From Anarhynchus alexandrinus (lineage: Eukaryota; Chordata; Aves; Charadriiformes; Charadriidae), in contig VUYV01000214.1 of assembly GCA_008711295.1 (NCBI GenBank), positions 1,019,210-1,083,209 of the forward strand: DNA of 64,000 bases, read 5' to 3'. A program made the position numbers and the translations under genes. The notes under the pieces were generated by a model. It was not told where the DNA came from. It did no database searches and saw nothing but the letters and a program-made list of their open reading frames with translations. Below, one piece after another: positions 56,001-64,000 of this stretch; position 1 is the first letter of the stretch, and every line of letters starts with the position of its first letter.

Positions 56001-58935
56001 CTTCCCTGTCCAGCTGAGGAGCCCTGAGCTCGTTAACCCTCTAATGTCCCTGCCAGTCCTGACTGCCGTTTCTCTGTGATAAAGCGCTTACCACTCTCAA
56101 TCTGGAGGAAAACTCTCCACCTCCTGTCTCCTACCACAGTGAAGGAGGTCACAGGGAACACACACACAGGCGGTCATGCCTGCAGCCCGGGAGCAGCATC
56201 TCTGCAGCACCAAGGGTTTGGTGGCTCATGCCTCAGGCTGAGACTCAGGAGATGTGGGTTAAAGTCCTTGCTTTGCTAGAAATCCCATAAGCCTAAATCC
56301 ACAGAGGCACTTGGGAGGTGAAACTTCGCCGGGCTGTTGGGCAACCAGACAGCAATGAGGCAACCAAACAGCCTTGAGGGTTCTGGGTCCCAGCCCACGC
56401 TTTCGGGGGCACGTTCAGCTGGCAGTCCTGTTGCACGGAGCCACCCTGGCCCCTCTCACCGATGCTCGTATTGCCACATGGTGACTCACATCAGGCAACT
56501 AATCTACATCACAGTTTAGCAACTTTCACCAGCCTAATTTCAACCAGACAGCTCGCCAGCTCGGCTTCACGGTAAAAAAAAACAAAACACAAGGGGATAG
56601 CAGGAACAAACCAGCCGGGGCGAGGGGAGGGCAGAGCTGCTGCTTTCAACAGTCCTGCTGGCTCACGCCGGCTTCAAGCGTTTGTGAAACCGTGGTCTAA
56701 GGGATGGTTTGACACTGCACCCAGGCTGGTTTAACTGCAGGCTGCCTCTGAAAGAGGTCCTCCTGCTCTCCCCTTCCACCTTCCTGCCATCTGGTCCCTC
56801 TTCTCTCCTTTCTGTGTTAACAAGGCAAGCCGATCCAATGGAAAACTACCTTTTTCTTTTCTGGCAGTGGCCTAGTCTTCCTTCAGAGGAGGTGTACCGT
56901 CCCAGCTCACCCTGTGGCTGCTGGATCTCATGGGGGGAAGCAGACAGGAACACGCGGTTGGGGGCAGAGCAGGGACAGCCCTATTACCAGTAGCGCCAAG
57001 CGACACTGGGTTAGAAACAGTGTGAAACCATGTGCTCAGGCGCTGGACCTCCCTTCTTAAGAGCCATTGTTTGTCTGTTTGGAAACTCATATGACCAACG
57101 ATGCCTGATGCCCTGACCAGTAACGAGCTGGTACCATTGTCCTAAATGAGATGCACGCAGTGGCGGTACCCTGATGCTCAGGGAAGAAAATCCGAGGGGC
57201 AAAAGAGCAGGCATTATGTTAAAATATATTGCAGACTCTCCAGAACAAAGACCCTCCTCCATTATTTGCCCACAGTGCCCAGCTCGGTGGGACAGTGATC
57301 CTACACAGGACCTCTAGATGCTAAGATAAAATCTGAAGCAAGACAAGCTCAGTAGCTCAGCTGTTCTTAGGAGAGCTGTGGAGCTCAGAGCTCCTTAGAA
57401 ATCAGTGATACAACTGCAATTTGCATGGACTTGGGCCATTACCGTTTCTTGGGCAGCTTCAGCAGTGCCATGTAGTTGAGACAGAAGTTGATCAGATCCT
57501 GCAGCAGCTCTTCCCCCAAGTGGTCCTGAATGGCCTGCGGGAGGAGAAGGGGGAGTGAGGAAGGTGCTTGACCACCCATGAAGCCTACCCGAGGACATGA
57601 CCTGGAGGAGGGGGACATTCAGATCTGGCATTTGGGGAGAAGAGAAGAGGCTGCCCATCTGCCCAGGGCCAGACACGACTCCTCACGGCGCGCAGTGCAC
57701 AGGGAAGGAGAGCCATGGCTGCAAGGGGAGCTGGACCTACCTGCTTGGAGACCAGCTGCCCGTTCTTGTATTGCACCGTGCCGTTCTCAGCGAAGACGTA
57801 GTCAAACTTATCGATGACTGAGGGGGGAGGAAACAAAAGAGGTACAAATGAGTACTGCCCAGGAAAAGGGGCCAGAAGGACTGGGCTCAGGGCTGAGCCA
57901 TCCTCCCGATTCCTTAGTTCTGCGCTTTCCGCATCTCCTGTGCTCCGCAAAGGGCCACCGACCCTCCTCGCTCTCTGCAAAGTGGGCAAGGAGATTATCT
58001 CCGGCTCACAGGTGGGGAGCTGACGCACACAGGCGGAAACGACCTGACCGAGGTCACGGGCTGAATCAGTGGCAGGACAAAGATAAGGGCTCCAAAATGT
58101 CAGGCTTTCAACCACGTGCACGTTACTCTGCTCGCTCTCCTCCCCTCCCCTCCGCCAGGCTGGTGGGGTGATGCAGACGCTGGTTATCTAACTCCAGCCT
58201 CTCCTGCGACCCGGACACACACCGCTGCCGACTCAGCAATCGGCCTCTGCCGGGAATTTCTTGGCCTCCCTCCGCTAAGGAGGCAGCGCTGGGAGCCCAT
58301 CCGCGCTTGGCATCCATGCCAGAGAAGGAAAACAAGGTGGAGGGGGCGGAGGTTGCCCCCTCGCCCTCCCACTCCCTCCTCTACTCCCCCTCCCCTCGGC
58401 CCTGTTTGAACACGAAGAGGATCCCCCGCCCCCCCTCCCCTCGGAGACCCCACCACGGAGGCAAAATTTGGAAGGGGCTTTGCGGGGGGCTGTCAGAGCC
58501 CAAACGAAGCTCGTACAAACCCAGAGGAAGCTCGTACAAACCCAAATCCGGAGCCGGCAGCCCGGGCTGGGTTGGAGCATCCATCCCTCCCTGCTCTCCG
58601 GCAAAAGGGAGAAGGAGCCGAGCGGTGGTCCCCACCGGGGCAGGGCTTGGGGTCGGATTTCGGACGCAGAGTGACCCCCGCGGAAGGGGTGCGGGGGACG
58701 GGGGACGGACGGACACACGGACACCTGGTGGGGCCGCATCTCACCTTCGTCGCCGTCCCCCAGCTGCTCGGCTATTTTGGCGTAGTCGGAGCCTCCCACC
58801 ACGCCGATGAGCACCCTCTCCCGCAGCTCCCGCAAGAAGGCGTCCACCTCCGGCTCGATTTTCTGCAGGGGAAGCCGCGGGTGAGGGCAAGCTCCGCCAT
58901 GCTNGACCCCGCTCCGCCGCCGCCGATGCCGCCAT
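50086..58935 (-). CDS. PMM1: PMM1, phosphomannomutase 1; exon 1 interrupted by an assembly gap
   Basis: Minus-strand exons 2-8 are 58862-58745, 57817-57741, 57534-57443, 55069-54970, 54135-54060, 51100-50985 and 50208-50086. They give 233 residues plus TGA, exactly the human length after exon 1. The cytosolic HAD-family enzyme converts mannose-6-phosphate to mannose-1-phosphate for GDP-mannose; PMM1 also acts as an IMP-activated glucose-1,6-bisphosphatase. Visible motifs are [16 protein letters not shown] (exon 2), FAENGTVQY (exon 3), the sugar-phosphate-binding [15 protein letters not shown] (exon 5), [19 protein letters not shown] (exon 7) and [14 protein letters not shown] across exons 7-8. 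Exon 1 should carry the nucleophile motif DVDGT and about 29 residues. Only a likely start at 58935-58933 followed by nine more codons ([10 protein letters not shown]) can be read before the N at 58904. The other side of the N looks like intron. The gene is probably intact in the animal. Confidence 0.95.
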
Positions 58936-59150
58936 CCCGGTTTCTGCCAACGGGAGGCGGGACCGCCCCGGAGGAGGCGATGGCGACGGCCGCGCCGCCC
59001 TCCCCCCCCCATCCACGGGCTTTCTCTTTTTCTGGCAGATTATTTGGTTTCCAGGACGTCGTGCAAACCACCTATTCCCAGTTCTCCGCCGGGTTTCAGC
59101 GTTCGGGGGGTTTCGCAGGTTGGGGGGGGGGTTTGCTCACGGTTTTGATT
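57850..59150. promoter_or_regulatory. PMM1: CpG-rich promoter region of PMM1
   Basis: GC- and CpG-rich sequence around PMM1 exons 1-2, with the 5' UTR and promoter expected just right of 58935. No TATA box is obvious. The exact transcription start cannot be set. Confidence 0.5.
58904..58904. other. single N, probable collapsed gap that removed most of PMM1 exon 1
   Basis: Left of the N (58905-58935 on the minus strand) a plausible PMM1 N-terminus runs in frame. On the other side (58903-58863) the sequence leads straight into the exon 2 acceptor and does not encode VLCLFDVDGTLTPARQ or anything like it in any frame. Donor and exon end are therefore absent, so the N must stand for missing bases rather than one uncertain base. 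Confidence 0.7.
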
Positions 59151-61580
59151 TTCCTGCTCCCCACTCAATGAAAGGGCCGTGTGTGTGTGTGTGTGTGTAC
59201 AGGAACAACGTTAATAATTTACCCCTGTGCCATTGCCTTGGACGAGGTTTAGCAAAACATCCTCAGCTACTTGCCCGTGGGGGGGGGGAGGGGGGAGATG
59301 GGGACATTCATGGTGTCAACCAGTTAATGTCACCAGGAGAGCTATTTCCATACTGTTTCTGTGAGTTGCCTCCGTAACACGGTGAGTCAGGCAGTCTTGG
59401 ATGGGTATTACAAGTGGTATTTGTCCTGGTAGTGATGCTCCCGCAAAATCAAAGCCTCTGGGGCCTTCTGGATGAGAGCCTGGTTATGAGCTCCCACCTC
59501 TGGAAAGCTGGACTCTTCTCAAATGCATTGAAGCTCCGGGAATGGTTTCTCAGCACCCAGCTGCTTACAGTGCAATTGGGTGCCAAATTTTTAGTTCAGT
59601 TTAGGGTTATGCCCATTTATAGGGCTTATCTAGGTGTGATTACATATATCCCTCAGCAGTTAATGTGTGGACGCGTCCTCCAGAATATGAATACTACAGA
59701 AGTGTGTCTACCATGGTATCCTGAAGAGTGAATAGAGATGCCTTCATGGATTTGGGTTGCTCGACTACCAGAAGCCAAAGAGCTGCTCTCCCACGCAGCA
59801 GAGCCGTGAGCTAACGCCCAGGACTCTCAAAAGACAGCTGTGGGGTCAGATACATGGTGAACTCCTGGGGGTTCAGGAATGCAAGCCTTTATTTTTCATA
59901 AGCCACGACATGGTACAAGGATGAGACTTCCCACGTCTGGATGGAGGAGGCTTGGTGTTAGGAAAAACCTGCCGGCTCGCTCGTGTTGCAGCCCTGTAGC
60001 ATCACTCGGTTCTTGCCGGAGCCCAGGCTGCCCTACGGTCTCGTCTCCTGGCTGCTCCTACCTGCAGCTTTCTTGTCTGGGAGAGACCTTCCTCCTTGCC
60101 TCTTGCATTGACATTACTCTGGACATCTCAAAAGCAAGAGCCGCTTTCCCCCGGCTCAGGTGCATCCCTGCACTGCAAGGCAGCAGTGCCACCTCGGGGC
60201 ACTTCCCAGAATTGGGAAGGCTGCTAAAATACGGCTCAGCGTTCACTTTTTTGCACTCCTACAGTGCCATCGGTTTTATGCTACCAGGAGAGCTTTCCCA
60301 AACTTGAACTACCTGCTGTGCTTTCTCCAGCTTATTTGTCACACTGCTTTAGAAACTCTATTCACGTCAAAACACCTCTCCCAGCACCCTGACTGCCATT
60401 TGGTATCAGCCTGCATCACCCCGATTTGTGCCATCTTGGTTTCCCTGAGAGTATGAGTCTGTCTTTTGGTGAAGTGCACAGCTGTGCGCAGCTGTGCTTG
60501 TTCCTTCATCTGGGTTAGCTCTGAGAACAGGGCCGCTGCAGCCGTTTCTGTTATTTAATACTTTGCACTTAAACCACTCTTGATACATTGCCTTGATTGC
60601 TGCTCGGATAGGCAGCAGCTGTCATCACGAATAAAATATTACCAGCAGCAAGGGCAAATATTTTGTTTGAAGTTTAGAAGGTAAGTGGCTGAGAGCACTG
60701 GCTTACGCTCTGTCTAAGGCTGCCATCAAGGTCAAGGTTTTCCTTTTATACATGTTCCCAGGTATTTTATGTGGGGTTAGTGCTGGTACTTGATAGCAAA
60801 CCAGCACCACATCTGAGTAACACAGCCCAAAATAACCATAATCGTGAATCCTTGTTAAAGGCCCCTTCTGTTACAAGCCCTCTTCTATATTACACTGATA
60901 CAGACTGTTACACAAACAGCGAACTGCGTGGTTTATCATTTGGATGCCATCGATAAGCATTCAGAAGGCTGAACCAGGTAGAATTCATTTCTTCCCCAGA
61001 ACCAAATATTTTCCCTGCTCCTTAACAGCCCACCAGCAGAGGCGTGATGGGCAGTGCTTTGTAATCCTCACCAATATCCCCTCTGCAGCTCCAGAGGAAC
61101 CCAGGCATGAAGTCTACTTCTTAAAGCTGCTTTTCTCCTTCTCAAAGCAGTAGCATCAAGACAATCGGGAAAAGCTTAGAGCCTTTTCCTATGTTTTTGC
61201 TCTGTTGGGCCTCTTCTTCAACAGCAGACATTAGACGTTTCATTCTTGCACACTTAAGATGAGCAAGGGCTGCACAAAACCTGTGCTGACAGAACACCTA
61301 CTGTCCAGCCCTCATTCACCTCACCCAAGCTGAGTCAAGCCTCAGGAGTGTGGTCTTGATAAGATACCATGGTGCTTACAGAAGGAAAATTTTCCCAGGC
61401 TTAAATAATATTATTGCCTGTGACCAGTTCTAGCAAAGGGCAGTAGCTACCACTACTTGGGACAAGCTGCTTGGACAGTTTCTCCTCTTGCACTTTCCAG
61501 CTGGGACCAGAGTGAAGATGACGACTTCTGGTCAGCTGCATTCGCTGGGCAGCTGTGCAGACACATACATTCAAACGGGC
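58936..61580. other. Intergenic region right of PMM1
   Basis: Contains the PMM1 upstream region, a (GT)10 repeat at 59179-59198 and otherwise ordinary mixed sequence. I found no exon on either strand, and specifically no PMM1 exon 1 sequence. Open frames are short and lack family features. Confidence 0.65.
59179..59198. repeat. (GT)10 microsatellite
   Basis: Ten perfect GT units about 245 bases upstream of the PMM1 start. Confidence 0.9.
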
Positions 61581-61598
61581 AAACTTGGTGTATTTCTT

Positions 61599-61604
61599 TT
61601 TATT
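61599..61604 (-). terminator. Minus-strand polyadenylation signal, probably of DESI1
   Basis: TTTATT on the plus strand is AATAAA on the minus strand. It is followed some 30-45 bases on by a GT-rich minus-strand stretch (gtatgtgtctg), a convincing 3' end for a gene entering from the right. In human the next gene after PMM1 on this strand is DESI1. Confidence 0.55.
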
Positions 61605-64000
61605 GTAATAGAAAAAAAAACAAACACAAATAAATCAAAACATCACTTTCTGCCTAAAGACGTTATTAACACCTTTAAAATGGCACGGGCAGAACCCCAG
61701 CAATACAAGACAGAATACTAACTGTGGGCAAACAGGTTCTGTTCCCTCTCAGGAGTTCAGTTTCCCTGCCCCTTTGTCAATCAGCTGGCTGAAGTTCGTC
61801 ACCTATATACACTTACATACACTTCTCAGTCTAGTTTATATTCCTATGAGTAGGTATGGCTGGGTGGAATGTTGGGGCCACAGTCCTGCAATTTACACAT
61901 AACCATCTTTGGAGAAAATGGGGTTCCTAAGAGGCCTACAGGGGTCTCCATACCCAGTAAGACCAAGCAAACAGGATTCCCTCCTGCAGTTCTTTTGCCA
62001 GGAAACACAGAGTAGGCCCCGAGCCCAGGAGACCCTCTGGGAGCTCCTTGGCTATTACAAACAGTATATGGCCGTGAGAAATTTTACCCATTGAACTTAA
62101 AGTAGCAGCATTATCTCTGCAAAGGGGCTGCTCAGGAAGCGAAAAGGCAGATTGCAAAATGCACGGGGTAAACATCTTCCTTTTCTTTCCTGCCTCCTGA
62201 GAGGATGCAAAAAGTCCTGAAGCAGGCAGCCAAGCAGAAACCAGGCTCAGGACCGCTAAAGTGGTGGACACACAAGGGATACCCTCATTGTGCAAGAGTG
62301 TGGGACAGAAACCGTGGCACCAGTGCTTCCACCGCAGGCAGCTGCAATCTGAAGCGGTAGTTTGCTGAAAGACAAGCAACCACAGCTGTGCTGCTTGCAG
62401 GTACCAAACTACCATACCCAGATGTTGGGCTGCACTGTATCAGCTTGAGTATACCTGTTCAACTGAGGAAGCTCCGAGATCTCTAACATGCTACAGCATT
62501 TTGTGGCACAGTCATATGTGTTATTAAGATGACAGACTGGTTACTTTTCACAGAATAGGCTATGGGAAAAGACTGGAGAGGATATACATACCAAACAGGA
62601 AAACTAAGCTATGGCTTAGCAGAAAACAAACACCAATCCTTCCTCCAGGAGCACCAAAAGGCATTCATAAATGATTTATTATAGAATGCTATCTGCAAAC
62701 AGGACATTTTGATGGGGAAAGATTGAAAGGTTTTGTATAAACTGATCTGTACTAACTGCTACAGTTGTTTCTAAGTCCAGTCCATCAAATGAAATGCTTA
62801 AGGAGAAGTTGATGGCACAAGCAGAGAATGACAAGGAAAAAAAAAAAAATCAGGCTGCAAGGGCCACAGCTGTGCACTGAGAGCAGGTACACACAAAACT
62901 GCAAAATGGACTGACGGTACCCTATTTCCACTTGGTGTGGGGCAACAGAGTATTTGACAGAGTGACTAAACTGCAGTTTTCCTCCATTCCATCCCCTCAA
63001 AAATATGAACCATTATAGTCCACGCTGAGCAACAGTGCGGGAAATTTACCAAACTGTATTATTCTGGGAGAAAGAGCCCAGCAGAGGAAAGACATCTCCT
63101 TTGGGTATGCAAGGAATTTCCAGTGCAGGAAGTCTGAGATGCAGGACTGAACTTGCAGCAATCCTTTTCACAACAAAGCACTGCACAAAGGGTTATAAAT
63201 TTGCATAGATGCTTTTTCTGCAGCATCTGGAACGTGCAAACCCCATTTATGGAGCATCAGCAATTTTTTGGGGTTTGTCCGATGTCTTTCTTGTGTTCCT
63301 TCCTAAATATAACTGCTACAAAATTGTTCAGGAAAATAGTGTATATACATGCACAAAAAGAAATCAGTGTGCCTATTCTTTCATTCCCCTGATCTTTTTC
63401 CACTGCAAATAATTGCAAAGCTATAAGAATCTTAATCTAGAATATGGTGTATTGATACAATCTAATGTCAATCTAACGACAGGACTGCTTCTGCACGTAT
63501 CCCAATAAACTCAATTGTTCCAAAGAAAAGTTTAATTTTACTCTTCCTCGCTTTCTTTACATTTGAGGAGACCTACCACCTATTTCTCTTACACTTAAGC
63601 AGAGCCCTCCCTGTGATGTGCCTCACTGCTTTGGAAACGACAGCAGTATCAAAGAAAGCTGGAACCACAACTGTGTCTGCAACTAGAAACTGAAGGCAGA
63701 ATTGGTCCACCTTATATTACGGTGTAGTTACCATGCTATTCCTGCCTTCCTGTACTGTAACTCTGGCTTGGTTAAAAAAAAAAATAAAAAAATCAGCTCT
63801 TAGGCAAAAGTAAATAGTTAACAAGGTTCTGTCTATCTGCTGATCAGCTTACATGTGAGAAAAGGAAACATTTCACTTCATTTTACTTTCACCTGAAATT
63901 TGTTTCCACCACTTCTGCTCATGAGATTCTGTTCTTTCAGCTGGCTCTTTCCCATAACTCTCGGATCCAGCATTACAAGGCTCTTGGTAACCTTCAGTTC
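61605..64000 (-). other. Probable 3' UTR of the next gene (DESI1 by synteny)
   Basis: 2.4 kb with no recognisable exon, AT-richer than the promoters, lying upstream of a good minus-strand polyadenylation site. No DESI1 coding sequence is visible, so the name rests only on human gene order. A 159-codon minus-strand open frame (62415-61936) shows no domain or family likeness and is treated as chance. Confidence 0.35.

Noticed and set aside
58863..58895. Second ATG of PMM1 just inside the N (atggcggagcttgcc on the minus strand)
   Set aside because: Reading on from it enters exon 2 out of frame, and the stretch includes the exon 2 acceptor, so it is intron.
61936..62415. 159-codon minus-strand open frame near the right edge
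   Set aside because: No likeness to DESI1 or another family; it lies in what looks like 3' UTR upstream of a polyadenylation site.

Overview
The window looks like nuclear DNA of a bird, or at least a sauropsid. It holds split vertebrate genes with GT-AG introns, GC-rich promoters, canonical AATAAA sites and a CR1 LINE fragment. Gene order and orientation match the human 22q13.2 block as I remember it: PHF5A(-), ACO2(+), POLR3H(-), CSDC2(+), PMM1(-), then probably DESI1(-). The species cannot be fixed from this sequence. There is no CRISPR array, operon or prokaryotic element. I found no new multi-gene system.

Layout: 4-2855 holds coding exons 1-3 of PHF5A (splicing factor; its last exon lies off the left edge). 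2856-3222 is a compact head-to-head promoter. 3223-23900 is the complete 18-exon ACO2 gene for mitochondrial aconitase. An iron-responsive element in its 5' UTR contains the start codon. 26255-32039 is the complete six-coding-exon POLR3H gene (RNA polymerase III stalk), which has one clear minor-spliceosome (U12-type) intron. 32500-37510 is intergenic and carries the CR1 copy. 37540-46850 is CSDC2, an RNA-binding cold-shock protein, with a non-coding first exon and a 6.3 kb first intron. 47200-58935 is PMM1 (phosphomannomutase). Its first exon is interrupted at a single N, so the catalytic DxDGT segment is missing from the assembly. 58936-61580 is intergenic. From about 61580 to the right edge, a minus-strand 3' UTR is likely, assigned to DESI1 only by synteny.

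These are independent housekeeping genes packed head-to-head or tail-to-tail rather than one pathway. All exon joins were checked by hand for reading phase and splice dinucleotides. ACO2 comes to 785 codons, POLR3H 206, CSDC2 153, PMM1 exons 2-8 to 233, and PHF5A exons 1-3 to 81. The most useful observations are the ACO2 IRE, the POLR3H U12 intron, the broken PMM1 exon 1, and a duplicated pair of perfect CArG boxes in CSDC2 intron 1.
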